DNA of 64,000 nt from Stigmatella ashevillena (lineage in GTDB: Bacteria > Myxococcota > Myxococcia > Myxococcales > Myxococcaceae), in the NCBI RefSeq assembly GCF_028368975.1, contig NZ_JAQNDM010000001.1:372001-436000 (forward strand), in the 5' to 3' direction. The notes under the pieces are model-generated. The model was given only the letters and a program-made list of their open reading frames with translations, did no database searches and was not told where the DNA came from. How positions within the stretch are numbered: position 1 is the stretch's first letter; every line of letters starts with the position of its first letter. The translations under genes were made by a program, and so were the position numbers. Shown one piece after another: positions 28,885 to 37,977 of the stretch.

Positions 28885-29412
28885 ATGCTTCTGGTTCGCG
28901 AGGTCCGAGCCCTGGCGGGCAATCTCCAGAAGGAGGACTTCCTACGGCAGGTCGGGCCCTTCGCGCTGGTGAGGCATCCGCCGGATCCCGTCGTGGAGCG
29001 GCTGTCGATGCGGCTCGGCGTCCACCGCACGCGGGTGTCGCGCTCCCCAGCCTCCGCGAAGATGCTCATGGCGGAGCTGCTCCAGCACTTGGACGATCTC
29101 GGGGTGGCCACCCTTCCCCCCATCCAGGGCAGCGACGCACTGCACATCGGCCGCTTGCCGGACAACGATCTGGTCGTGGACGACCCCTCCGTCTCCAAAC
29201 GCCATGCGGTGTTGCGCTGGGATGCGCTGGCGCGCCGGTGCATGCTGACGGACATGGGCTCCCGCAATGGCACGTTGATCAACGCCGAGTACATCCGGGA
29301 TGCCAATGCCCTCGTGAGCGATGGGGACATGCTGAGCTTCGGAGATACGGAATTCTGTTTCCTGGAGACGCTCAGTCTCCTGTCGATGCTGCAAACGGCG
29401 CACTACGCTTGA
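28885..29412 (+). CDS. FHA-domain protein, first of a tandem pair
   Basis: 175 residues. The C-terminal half is a forkhead-associated phosphothreonine-binding domain with the fingerprint IGRLPDNDLVV, DPSVSKRHAVLRW and DMGSRNGTLINAEYI (Gly-Arg, Ser-x-x-His, Asn-Gly). The N-terminal 65 residues (VGPFALVRHPPDPVVE) match the start of the next protein, so the pair arose by duplication. No signal peptide; a cytoplasmic partner for serine/threonine kinases. The downstream paralogue starts 12 bp after this stop. Confidence 0.9.
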   Translation: MLLVREVRALAGNLQKEDFLRQVGPFALVRHPPDPVVERLSMRLGVHRTRVSRSPASAKMLMAELLQHLDDLGVATLPPIQGSDALHIGRLPDNDLVVDDPSVSKRHAVLRWDALARRCMLTDMGSRNGTLINAEYIRDANALVSDGDMLSFGDTEFCFLETLSLLSMLQTAHYA

Positions 29413-29424
29413 GGCAAACCCCAT

Positions 29425-29946
29425 ATGATTTCGGTCAAGGAATTGCGAGCACTCGGCACCTCTCTCCCATTGGAGGGCTTCCGCCGCCAGTTGGGCCCCT
29501 TCGCGCTCATCCAGCGCCCGCCCAGCGAGGACCCCACGGCGGGGGCGAACACCACCCGGGTGGCGGATCCCAAGGTGATTGAGCAGGGCATCGTCTCGCT
29601 CCTGTTCGAGTTCGACGAGCTCATCGTCGCCCTGCTGCCCCCGCTGGAGGCGACCGACGCGCTGACCATTGGCCGCATCACCGGAAACGATCTGGTGCTG
29701 GAGGATGGCTCGGTGTCCAAGCAGCACGCGAAGCTGCACTGGAGCCAGTCCGAGCGCCGGTGCACGGTGAAGGACATGGGCTCGCGCAACGGCACCTTCC
29801 TCAACGGGACGCTCATCATGGACCGAGAGGTGACGCTGCGGGATGGCGACATCCTGAGCTTCGGCCACGTGCAGTTCTGGTTCCTGTTGAGCGAGACCCT
29901 GCACGCGCGGCTTCGCGGAGAGCTGGCGGGGGCACGCCGCAAGTAG
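29425..29946 (+). CDS. FHA-domain protein, second of a tandem pair
   Basis: 173 residues with the same layout as the preceding gene: N-terminal QLGPFALIQRPPSED, then an FHA domain with IGRITGNDLVLEDGSVSKQH and DMGSRNGTFLNGTLIM. The two differ mainly in the linker and end. They probably bind different phosphoproteins or form a heterodimer. It shares an operon with its neighbour and with the SH3 lipoprotein gene 33 bp downstream. Confidence 0.9.
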   Translation: MISVKELRALGTSLPLEGFRRQLGPFALIQRPPSEDPTAGANTTRVADPKVIEQGIVSLLFEFDELIVALLPPLEATDALTIGRITGNDLVLEDGSVSKQHAKLHWSQSERRCTVKDMGSRNGTFLNGTLIMDREVTLRDGDILSFGHVQFWFLLSETLHARLRGELAGARRK

Positions 29947-29979
29947 CGCATTGCCCGGTCTTGGGGTTTCCTGGGACCA

Positions 29980-31920
29980 ATGCGTGCTTGGAATCGTGCC
30001 GTCCGGCCCTGGGCGGGGATGCTGCTGGGGGTGTTGCTCCTCACCGCCTGCGGGGACGCCCAGGAGATGGTCGTCCTTCATGAGGCGCTGGAACTCCGGG
30101 ACGACCCCCGCGAGGAGGCGCCCGTGGCCGGAAAGCTGCCCCTGGGCACCCGGGTGAAGGTCCAACCCTCCCGCCCCTGGGAGGATGCGGCGTGGCGCCG
30201 GGTGATGACCCCGCAGGGGATGCGCTGGACGAAGCTCGAGGGGCTCGCGCCCTTTCCGCTCCAGGGCGAAGCACGCTTCGTCTGGCAGGAGGAGCTTCCC
30301 GTCCACTCCACCCCGGACCCCTCGGCGCGCATCGTCGAGACCCTGAAGCTGGGAGAGGACATCCACCTGCTGTCGGCCCAGGTCCCCGGCGCGGCCGGGT
30401 ACACCGGCGTGATTCGCCAGGGCACGCTGCTGGGCTTCGCGGAGGCGTCCGGTCTCGGTACGGAGAAGCCCACGGTGGAAAACCTCCTGGCCAGCGCCCG
30501 AGGGCTGCTCAAGCAGGGGGACTTCCCACAAGCGATGCAACGGGCCCGGTCCGCGAGGGCGCTGGCCGAGGGCGCTGGACGCAGTGGGGCCCTGGTCGAT
30601 GCGCTGGAGCGCGCCGGGATGGAGCCAGAGTCGCTCCAAGCGGAGTTCGAGTTCAGCGAGAAGGCACGCGGCACGGAGACCCCCCGCTCGGGCACCAAGG
30701 GCTGGGTCATTCCTTCCCGGGTCCACCTCCGGGAAGGCGCGGACCTCCGGGACACCATCTTCACCGTGCTATCGGCGGACGCGGCGGTGGAGGTGCTGGA
30801 CATCCAGCCGCCCTGGGCGCATGTGGCGCTCGCGACGCAGCAAACATCCTGGATGGCGGTCGACCTGGGGGACTTCGCCGAGGTTCGCAGTGGAAAGGTC
30901 CGGCGCGCCACCTTCTTCACCCAGCAGCGCAGCCAGGACCGGGGCTACCTGCCCATCTCCTCGCTCCAGGCCAAGCGCCTGAGCCCCGCCGAGCAACAGG
31001 CCAAGGCCCTGACGCTGGAGCCTGGCGACGCCCGGCTCGAACTGCTCAAGCGCGCCGTGGCACTCGCGGACCCGGGCGAGCTTTCCCAGGTGGCCCCGGC
31101 GCTCATCGACGACGCTTTCCAAGAGGAGCGGTACCGGCTGGCGGTCGCCGCGGCCCTGCGGCTGAAGGCGGCTGGCCCGAAGAACGGCGCCACGGCCCGC
31201 AAGGAGTGGAAGCTCGAAGCGGTCACCAGCCTCTATGGCTGCACGGGCCATCCCCTGGAAGCGCGCGTTGAGCAGGTGGAGTTCGCGCTGGGGGCGGAGT
31301 TCCCCAAGCCCCAGGGCACGGTCTGTGCCCAGGTCTCCGGCCTGGAGTCCCCGTGCGATGTGTGCCTCTCGAATCTCTCCGACTACGATGCCGAGGCGCG
31401 TCAACACGTCCTGCGCGACAAGGCGGGCGTCGACACCCTGCTCAGCGAGCACGAGGAGATCATCACCCAACACTTGAAGGACTCCTCGCGGCTGGAGAAC
31501 CTCTACGCCAAGCCCTCGCGGATGCGGGTGAGCGTGAAGCCGGGCTCGGGGCTCTCCTCTCAAACGCTCTACCTGTTCGAGCTGCCGCTGGAGGTGAACC
31601 GCTACCAGGACAAGGCCGTGCTCACCCCGGCCTTCCGGGAGGCGCGCATGGCGGAAGTCCTCCTGCCCCTCGGCTCGGGAGAGGGCCGCTGGGAGTACTG
31701 GATGAGCACGCTCCAGTGGGAGGACTCGGTCCATGGCGCGCTCTTCGCGGGGGATGCCACGGCCGCCTGGAAAGTCATGCAGGACTTCGCCCAGGCGTTG
31801 AAGAAGGAGCCGGAGACGTTCCTGGGCCGCAACGAGTCCCAGGGCGTGGTGTACGCGTTGCACATCTCTCGGCACTGCGGAAAGTGCCCCACGCGTCAGA
31901 AGCCCCTCCACGGTCGGTGA
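29980..31920 (+). CDS. SH3-domain lipoprotein
   Basis: Start ATG at 29980, or the internal ATG at 30019 (MLLGVLLLTAC). The N-terminus has a lipobox LLLTAC. At least three bacterial SH3-like segments follow: residues about 30-90 (ALELRDDPREEAPVAGKL), 95-160 (LPVHSTPDPSARIVETLKLG) and 240-300 (RVHLREGADLRDTIFTVLSA). The C-terminal half is a larger region with paired Cys (SPCDVCLSNL, HCGKCPTRQ). SH3 domains of this type bind cell-wall peptides. It likely works at the envelope; the link with the upstream FHA genes is only positional. No enzymatic motif seen. Confidence 0.75.
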   Translation: MRAWNRAVRPWAGMLLGVLLLTACGDAQEMVVLHEALELRDDPREEAPVAGKLPLGTRVKVQPSRPWEDAAWRRVMTPQGMRWTKLEGLAPFPLQGEARFVWQEELPVHSTPDPSARIVETLKLGEDIHLLSAQVPGAAGYTGVIRQGTLLGFAEASGLGTEKPTVENLLASARGLLKQGDFPQAMQRARSARALAEGAGRSGALVDALERAGMEPESLQAEFEFSEKARGTETPRSGTKGWVIPSRVHLREGADLRDTIFTVLSADAAVEVLDIQPPWAHVALATQQTSWMAVDLGDFAEVRSGKVRRATFFTQQRSQDRGYLPISSLQAKRLSPAEQQAKALTLEPGDARLELLKRAVALADPGELSQVAPALIDDAFQEERYRLAVAAALRLKAAGPKNGATARKEWKLEAVTSLYGCTGHPLEARVEQVEFALGAEFPKPQGTVCAQVSGLESPCDVCLSNLSDYDAEARQHVLRDKAGVDTLLSEHEEIITQHLKDSSRLENLYAKPSRMRVSVKPGSGLSSQTLYLFELPLEVNRYQDKAVLTPAFREARMAEVLLPLGSGEGRWEYWMSTLQWEDSVHGALFAGDATAAWKVMQDFAQALKKEPETFLGRNESQGVVYALHISRHCGKCPTRQKPLHGR

Positions 31921-31985
31921 GCCTCTTTCAGCCATCCCTGGAGTACAGGTTTTCTTCGTTTAGGACCGGCCTCACGTTGGGGCCC

Positions 31986-33023
31986 ATGAATACCAGCGCC
32001 GACGCGTCCCGATACCCCAAGGACACCCGGGCGCGCACCCACAGCATCAACTACGCCATCCGGAAGGAAGAGCACCGCCTCCGGATGCGGCACGCCTGGC
32101 TCCAGTACCAAAGCCAGATGGGTCTGGGCTTCCTTCTGGCCAGCCTGGCGGCGATGGCAGGGATCGCCTCTCTTTATTTGAGAGGACATCTCGCCTGGTG
32201 GTTGACCCTTCCGCTGATGGCGCTGCCCCTGTCCATCGTCCATGAGCTCGAACACGATCTCATCCACCACCTCTATTTCCGGAACCACCCCTGGTTCCAG
32301 AACCTCCTCATGGGGGTGACCTGGGTGTGCAAGCTGGGCATGAACCCGTGGACGCGGCGCGAGCTCCACCTCAACCACCACAAGGTGAGTGGCCAGCGGG
32401 AGGACATCGAGGAGCGAATCATGGGGCTGGGCATCCGGAGCCTGCTCTTGCGGCTGGTGCTCACGGCCTCGCCGCTGAGCAGCACCTTGCTGCTCCTGGA
32501 GATCCGCCGGGATGTGCCCGGCTTCCAGCCCCGGAAACTCCTCGCGGGGCTGCTGCCCTCCCTGTTGATCGCCGACCTGCTCCTGGCACTCGCCTTGCTC
32601 TACGGGGTGTCCACCGACTTCTCCCCAGCAGAGTCTTCCGGGATGCTGCCCGCCTGGGGGTGGCCGTGGGTCCGAGGGGCCGTGACGCTCTGGGTGCTGC
32701 CCAACGCCCTGCGGCAGGGCTGCCTGGCGCTCATCTCCTCATACAGCCACTACTACGAGGACATCCCCCAGGGTGATGTCTTCTTCCAGAACCAGATCCT
32801 CCACCATCCGATGGTGTGGCCGCTCAACCTCTTCGCCTTCAACTTCGGCAAGACGCACATCATCCACCACTTCGTGGCCAACCAGCCGTTCTACTTGCGG
32901 CAACTGGTCTCGTCCGTGGCGCTCGAGGAGTTGAAGAAGCAAGGCGCGCGCATCAATGACTTTGGCGTCATCTCGCGCGCCAACCGGTGGGGCAACCCCC
33001 GCTATTCGATCTTGAACTCCTGA
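31986..33023 (+). CDS. Membrane fatty acid desaturase-family enzyme
   Basis: ATG at 31986 gives 345 residues. The diiron His boxes are HELEHD (HxxxH), HLNHH (HxxHH) and HIIHH (HxxHH), with hydrophobic membrane spans before and between them. It belongs to the acyl-lipid desaturase/hydroxylase superfamily. The substrate is unknown. The 22 bases at the end overlap the stop of the convergent metallo-beta-lactamase gene. A second desaturase-family gene lies at 46.8 kb and is only distantly similar. Confidence 0.88.
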   Translation: MNTSADASRYPKDTRARTHSINYAIRKEEHRLRMRHAWLQYQSQMGLGFLLASLAAMAGIASLYLRGHLAWWLTLPLMALPLSIVHELEHDLIHHLYFRNHPWFQNLLMGVTWVCKLGMNPWTRRELHLNHHKVSGQREDIEERIMGLGIRSLLLRLVLTASPLSSTLLLLEIRRDVPGFQPRKLLAGLLPSLLIADLLLALALLYGVSTDFSPAESSGMLPAWGWPWVRGAVTLWVLPNALRQGCLALISSYSHYYEDIPQGDVFFQNQILHHPMVWPLNLFAFNFGKTHIIHHFVANQPFYLRQLVSSVALEELKKQGARINDFGVISRANRWGNPRYSILNS

Positions 33024-34552
33024 GGGCCGCCGAACGGCCAGAGGAACCCGGGCAGCCGGACCTCCTCGGGCGCCTTCCGTCCCCGCCAGCGCCAGGCCTC
33101 GCCCGGGCGCATCAGCAACGCCCGGGGGCCCTCGCCTTGCTCCTGGCGCACCTGCGCCAGCCGCTCCGGATAAGGATCCGCATCCGGGTTCTCATCCAGG
33201 GTGCTGGCCCCCGCGACAGGCTCGCCGGGATACCCCGGGTAGCGCGGCCCCATGCCCTCGCGCCAGTACCACGGGGCCCCGCCATCCGCGCAGGGAACGA
33301 CATAGCGGGCACCGAGCAGCGCCCCGAACTCCAGCGCCTCCTCCGGCCCGGCCATGAGCTGCTGCGGCCGGGTGAGGGCGTCCAGGGGCACATCGACGAG
33401 AAAGGCATCCAGCGTGGAGAACCCGAAGAAGAGCGGCTTGAGCCGGAAGCCCCGCACGCCGCAGAACAGCACATCCACGGGCCCTTCCTCGCGCACGCGG
33501 CGGCAGACCTCCCGCATGTCGCCTCGCACGTCGTGCCCCGCATCCGCGAAGAAGGCCGTCGAGAAACCGGGCGCCCGCACCAGCCAGGTGTTCCCCTCGT
33601 TGAAGAGGCCTGGATAGAGCCCCTGGGCATCGGTGGGCTGCTCTCCATGGAAGGGCAAGGCGCGCACGGTGAGGTCTCCCACCTGCCGCTCCTCACCCCA
33701 GCGCAGGGGCTCCACGCGCGTGAAGCCCAGCTGCTCCAACCGCAGCACACAGTCCGTGGAGAAGAGGCTCTCTCGCGCCACCGCCGGCACGAAGATGCGG
33801 GTGTCCCGGGGCAGCCGCACCAGGGAGCCCAGGTGGAAGTGGTCCCCGTGCGAGTGGGTGATGAGCACCGCGTCCACGGGCCCCAGGTCCCCCGGCTGCA
33901 TGGGCGAATACCCGGGCACGTCCACCCCGCTCGAGGGCCGGAAGTACGGGTCCACCAGGATGCGCGCCTGCCGCCCCGCCACGAGCACGGTGTTGTGGCC
34001 CACGAAGAGCGCCCCGGGAGAGGGAACCTCCACGGGGCCCTCGTGACGGACGAGCCACCCCGCCGACGCCATGTCCGAGAGCAGGGCTCCCACCGCGGGC
34101 GCCGCCGAGAGGGCACGAAGCTCGGCCCGGGTGGCTCCTCGTGAGAGGGCGGCCAGGAACTCCGAGAACACGGGCCACTCGCCCGGGGCCACGGGGACAT
34201 CGAGCCCGAGTTGCTCCTGGCGCAGGTGGAGCACCCGGGGACGGTGACGCCGGGCATCCGGGAACAGCACCTCCTGCCGCAGCGTGCGCCGGCCCCGCCG
34301 CCGCTTCCCGTCCTCACAGAGCGCGGCGTAGCGCGGGGTCTCCTCCAGCCACCGAACCAGGGAACGGGCCTCCTGGAGCGCCCGCGCGGGCCCCAGCACC
34401 GCGAGTTGCCGCTTCAGCGCGGCGTGGGCCCTGCGCACGGGCCGCGAGGTGGGACCCTGGATGCTGCACCCCAGGTCTTCATGGTGCTCGGCCTCAGTCC
34501 GAGCCGAGGCGAGCACCGCCAGACTGACGCCACGATGGAGGGTGAGCCTCAC
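33002..34552 (-). CDS. Metallo-beta-lactamase-fold hydrolase with N-terminal extension
   Basis: GTG at 34552 gives 516 residues. The metal site is THSHGDHFHLG (HxHxDH) in the C-terminal two thirds; other ligands probably come from LPFHGEQ, FFADAGHD and CADGG. Residues 1-150 are extra, with a Leu/Arg-rich helix and no motif I recognise. The core resembles UlaG/NAPE-PLD-type hydrolases that act on lipids or lactones. It ends convergent with, and overlapping, the desaturase gene, so both could act in lipid metabolism (inference). Confidence 0.82.
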   Translation of the reverse strand: MRLTLHRGVSLAVLASARTEAEHHEDLGCSIQGPTSRPVRRAHAALKRQLAVLGPARALQEARSLVRWLEETPRYAALCEDGKRRRGRRTLRQEVLFPDARRHRPRVLHLRQEQLGLDVPVAPGEWPVFSEFLAALSRGATRAELRALSAAPAVGALLSDMASAGWLVRHEGPVEVPSPGALFVGHNTVLVAGRQARILVDPYFRPSSGVDVPGYSPMQPGDLGPVDAVLITHSHGDHFHLGSLVRLPRDTRIFVPAVARESLFSTDCVLRLEQLGFTRVEPLRWGEERQVGDLTVRALPFHGEQPTDAQGLYPGLFNEGNTWLVRAPGFSTAFFADAGHDVRGDMREVCRRVREEGPVDVLFCGVRGFRLKPLFFGFSTLDAFLVDVPLDALTRPQQLMAGPEEALEFGALLGARYVVPCADGGAPWYWREGMGPRYPGYPGEPVAGASTLDENPDADPYPERLAQVRQEQGEGPRALLMRPGEAWRWRGRKAPEEVRLPGFLWPFGGPQEFKIE

Positions 34553-34587
34553 GCGGGGGACACCATGGCGTCAGGGAGGGCCAAGCC

Positions 34588-36414
34588 CTACGGCACCACC
34601 TTGATCCGGCCCAGCGCGGGAACGGTCAGCGGATTGTTGGCGCGCATGTAGACCTCCAGCGCGTCCACGTCGATGGGGCCGATGAGCAGGTCCTTGCCTT
34701 CGGTGAACACGGAGTAGTTGTCACCGCCCGAGGCCATGAAGTTGTTCATCGAGACCCGGTAGGTCGTCGTCGCCCCGATGGGCTGTCCGTTGAGGGTGAG
34801 CGAAGAGGCATCCACCTTGCTGCCCGTGGGCGCCGACACCGAGAAGGTGTAGGAGAAACCCTGGGAGACCTGCATGATCGACGGGTTGGCGTTGATGGGC
34901 GGGAACTGCTGCTCCAGCACTCGCCTGAGCTGATCACCGGTGAGCGTCAGGGTCGCCACGTTGTTGGCGAAGGGCTGCACCGCGAAGATCTCCCCATAGG
35001 TGACCTCCCCTGCGCTGATGTCGGCGCGGATGCCGCCCGGGTTCATGAGGGCGATGACCGCCCCGCCCTTCTCCGGAGCCTGGGTGATCGCGAGCATCGC
35101 GTCCGCGATGACGTTGCCGAGCACGGACTCGCCCGAGTTGGTGGCCGAGGGGACGCGGACCGGCCGGAGCAGATCGCTCGGCGTGTTGCCGACGACCTTG
35201 TCCCGCAGGGGCGCGGCCTTGGCGACGTAGCCCTTCACCAGCGTGTCCACGGGGGCATCCGCCGTGTCGCGGGTGACGATGACGTTGCGCGCGGTCACCG
35301 ACTTCACGTCATTGGTGATGTTGTTCAGGACCATGTCGACGTCCGTGACGATGCGCCCGTAGCTGGCGCCACTGGTGACGCGGATGCCGTTGAGCACGCA
35401 GTTGTACGCCTGATGCGTGTGGCCCGAGACCACCAGGTCCACTTCCTTGTCGAACCGGTTGACGATGTCCACGATGGCACCCGAGATGCCATTGCACTCG
35501 TCGTACAGCCCCTCCGCCACCTGCATGCCACCCTCGTGGATGATGACCACGACGGCCTTCACGCCCTGCTGGTTCAGCGTGGGGATGAGTGCGTTGACGG
35601 TGTCCGCCTCGTCCTGGAACGTGAGCCCCTGGATACCGCTCGGGTTGACGATGGTGGGCGTGCCCTCCAGCGTCATCCCGATGAAGGCGACCTTGATGCC
35701 CTCGAACTCGCGGATGGCATAGCCCGGGAAGAGCGTCTGCTTGGCCGCCACATCCGTGAAGACGTTGGCCGAGAGGAACTTGAAACTCGCGCCTGCGAAG
35801 CTCGCGCTGCCTTGGCAACCATCCACCGGGTGACACCCACCGTTCTGCATGCGCCTCAGCTCGGTGAAGCCCTCGTCGAACTCGTGGTTGCCCACGGCGT
35901 TGAGGTCCAGGCCGATCTCGTTCATCACCTCGATGGTGGGCTCGTCATGGAGGATCGCCGAGACCAGCGGCGAGGCACCGATCAGGTCACCCGCGGACAC
36001 GACGATCGTGTTGGGGTTGTCCTTGCGCAGCTCCGCGATGTGGTGGGCGAGATACGCCGCGCCGCCCGCGGTCACCACCCCGCCGTCCAACGCGATCCGA
36101 ACGGAGCCGTTGCTGCCCGTGGGGGCTTCCAGGTTGCCGTGGAGATCGTTGATGGAGAGCACCTGCACCCGGACATCGCGCGAAATGGGGGGCTCTCCGC
36201 CATCCGTAGGGCCACCATCCGTGGGGCCACCATCCGTGGGGCCACCATCCGTGGGGCCGGCATCTTGCAGCCCACCGTCCTGGGGCTGGGGCTTATTGTC
36301 ATCATCGCCACAGCCAGAGTGAGTAACGAGCAGAGAAGCAACGGCACAGACCCCTACGAAAAAAAGGGCCGTGGAACGTTTCGCGCCACCAGGGGCAGAA
36401 GAGGACTGGGACAT
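34588..36414 (-). CDS. Lipoprotein 5'-nucleotidase/metallophosphatase (UshA-like)
   Basis: 608 residues. The signal peptide ends in a lipobox near SLLVTHSGC (Cys at about 35), followed by a hydrophilic linker with four PTDGG repeats encoded by 15-bp units. The metallophosphatase domain shows SINDLHGN, VSAGDLIGAS, AVGNHEFDEGF and VVSGHTHQ, the dimetal-binding set of the 5'-nucleotidase family. The C-terminal nucleotide-binding domain has LMNPGGIRADISAGEVTYGE and LEVYMRANN. It would hydrolyse extracellular nucleotides or phosphate esters while tethered to the outer membrane. Confidence 0.92.
   Translation of the reverse strand: MSQSSSAPGGAKRSTALFFVGVCAVASLLVTHSGCGDDDNKPQPQDGGLQDAGPTDGGPTDGGPTDGGPTDGGEPPISRDVRVQVLSINDLHGNLEAPTGSNGSVRIALDGGVVTAGGAAYLAHHIAELRKDNPNTIVVSAGDLIGASPLVSAILHDEPTIEVMNEIGLDLNAVGNHEFDEGFTELRRMQNGGCHPVDGCQGSASFAGASFKFLSANVFTDVAAKQTLFPGYAIREFEGIKVAFIGMTLEGTPTIVNPSGIQGLTFQDEADTVNALIPTLNQQGVKAVVVIIHEGGMQVAEGLYDECNGISGAIVDIVNRFDKEVDLVVSGHTHQAYNCVLNGIRVTSGASYGRIVTDVDMVLNNITNDVKSVTARNVIVTRDTADAPVDTLVKGYVAKAAPLRDKVVGNTPSDLLRPVRVPSATNSGESVLGNVIADAMLAITQAPEKGGAVIALMNPGGIRADISAGEVTYGEIFAVQPFANNVATLTLTGDQLRRVLEQQFPPINANPSIMQVSQGFSYTFSVSAPTGSKVDASSLTLNGQPIGATTTYRVSMNNFMASGGDNYSVFTEGKDLLIGPIDVDALEVYMRANNPLTVPALGRIKVVP
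36196..36255. repeat. 15-bp tandem repeats encoding PTDGG linker
   Basis: Three identical 15-base units (GCCACCATCCGTGGG) run from 36211 to 36255, and a fourth, diverged unit precedes them at 36196. On the minus strand each encodes Pro-Thr-Asp-Gly-Gly, making the flexible linker between lipobox and catalytic domain of the nucleotidase. Units in this frame could change in number by slippage. Confidence 0.9.
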
Positions 36415-36513
36415 GGGGACCCAAGGAAATATCCGAAAACAGGCTCGCGAGGAACCACCCCGTCAGTCACGATCGAGTCACCCCTATTCATCACGGAATT
36501 CCCCGGAACTGAC

Positions 36514-37365
36514 ATGCTGACCACCGTGCAGGCAGGGCCCTACACCGTCCGTGGAATCTCTCTCGGCGGCGTGTACACCTCGCTGCAAGTCCCCGAGCTG
36601 GGGGTGGTGCTCGACGCGGGCGTCCCTATCCGATCCTTCGCCGGAACGGACATGCTCTTCTTGAGCCACGGCCACCCGGATCACTCCAGCGCGTTGGGCT
36701 CCTTGCTGGGAATCCGGGGGTTGATCGGAAAGACGTCACCGCTTCAGGTGTTTCTCCCCGCGGAGATCGAAACCGCGGTTCAAGACACCTTGGTGGCCGC
36801 TGGGCGGCTGCATCGCTCCTCCACCACCATCCAGGCCTTCGCCATGCGACCGGGGGAGGAAAGACACCTCTCGCACGGTCTCTGGGTGCGGGCCTTCCGC
36901 ACGCACCATGCGGGTCCATCTCTGGGCTACCAGTTCCTGCGCCGCGTCACCAAGCTGAAGCCCGAACACCAGGGAATGCCGGGCGAGGAGATCGCCCGCC
37001 TGCGCAAACAAGGCGCGGACCTCTTCGAGGAGACGGAGCGGCTCGAGCTGGCCTACGCCACCGACACGCTGTCGGACGTACTGGAGACGGCCCCCGAGGT
37101 CCTCCTCAGCCGCGTGCTGATCCTCGAATGCACGTACCTCGACGCGAAACACCCGGTGGATTCGGCCCGGGAGCGGCTGCACACCCACCTGGAGGAAATC
37201 ATCGCCCGGGCCGACCGCTTCCAGAACGAGGCCCTGGTGCTGATGCACTTCAGCCAGGCCTACTCACCGGAGCAGGTCCACACCGTTCTCCAGGAACGGC
37301 TCCCTGCCCTCCTGAAGGACCGGGTGCGGATCTTCGCGCCAGACTCCGGCCGCTGGTTCGGCTGA
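36514..37365 (+). CDS. RNase Z-like metallo-beta-lactamase-fold hydrolase
   Basis: ATG at 36514 gives 283 residues. The HxHxDH metal motif is LSHGHPDHSSAL near residue 50, with further metal ligands plausible in RTHHAG, YATDTL and LMHFSQAYSP. It lacks signal peptide and membrane spans. Similar proteins in this fold include tRNase Z and lactonases; the substrate is unknown. It is divergent from the nucleotidase gene with 99 bp between starts. The frame is open for a further 1.1 kb upstream, but that lies antisense to the nucleotidase. Confidence 0.82.
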   Translation: MLTTVQAGPYTVRGISLGGVYTSLQVPELGVVLDAGVPIRSFAGTDMLFLSHGHPDHSSALGSLLGIRGLIGKTSPLQVFLPAEIETAVQDTLVAAGRLHRSSTTIQAFAMRPGEERHLSHGLWVRAFRTHHAGPSLGYQFLRRVTKLKPEHQGMPGEEIARLRKQGADLFEETERLELAYATDTLSDVLETAPEVLLSRVLILECTYLDAKHPVDSARERLHTHLEEIIARADRFQNEALVLMHFSQAYSPEQVHTVLQERLPALLKDRVRIFAPDSGRWFG

Positions 37366-37372
37366 GGCCTCG

Positions 37373-37972
37373 TCACCGCGCGGGGGGCCGCAGGGTTTGG
37401 AGCTCCTCGAACAGGGCGCGAAGCGGGGGCGTCTCCATCACATTCTGGGCGGAGGCGAAAAACTGGGAGAGGTCCCCCATGCCCTGGTGCTCGTAGACAC
37501 ACGCCTGGAGCCCCATCTCCAGCCGGTCCACTTGCCGGACGAGCCGGGCCTCGAACGAGGAGCCCTGCTCGTACTCATCCCAGAGCGCCAGGTACTCCGC
37601 GCCGCGGGGCAGCTTGCCGAGGATCTGCTCCACGGCCCGGCGCTCCAGGGCATGCTTCTGTGCACGGTCCACACCATCGTGGGGGGTGATGTCGCCCACC
37701 CGGGCTTCGCCCAGATCGTGCAGCAGCGCGATGCGCACGGTCTTGAAGGCATCCGCCTCGGGAAACCAGCTCTCGGCGATGAACAGGCACAGCAGCGCCA
37801 CCCCCAGCGAGTGCTCACCGACGCTCTCACAGCGCTCCGGGGGCACCCCCACGCGCAGCCAGCCCTGCCGATAGAGCTGCTTGAGGTGGTTGAACTCGAG
37901 GTAGGCCTCGATGAGAGGCAGGGTCGCCCTCCCAGCCAGGTGGGCGATGGGAGGCGGGGCTTTGGTCTTCAT
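37373..37972 (-). CDS. HD-domain phosphohydrolase (YfbR/HDDC2-like)
   Basis: 199 residues. HD-domain metal ligands are visible in ESVGEHSLGVALLC and RIALLHDLGEARVGDI, then EYEQGSSFEARLVRQVDRLE. This arrangement matches 5'-deoxynucleotidases of the YfbR/HDDC2 group, which remove phosphate from deoxynucleoside monophosphates. The start is ATG at 37972; the stop of the upstream membrane protein lies 5 bases before. No signal peptide. Substrate specificity is inference from the group. Confidence 0.85.
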   Translation of the reverse strand: MKTKAPPPIAHLAGRATLPLIEAYLEFNHLKQLYRQGWLRVGVPPERCESVGEHSLGVALLCLFIAESWFPEADAFKTVRIALLHDLGEARVGDITPHDGVDRAQKHALERRAVEQILGKLPRGAEYLALWDEYEQGSSFEARLVRQVDRLEMGLQACVYEHQGMGDLSQFFASAQNVMETPPLRALFEELQTLRPPAR

Positions 37973-37977
37973 AGGGG

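Noticed and set aside
36211-36255. Short repeats considered as a possible CRISPR array
   Set aside because: The units are contiguous 15-mers with no spacers and encode an in-frame peptide linker. No cas gene is present.
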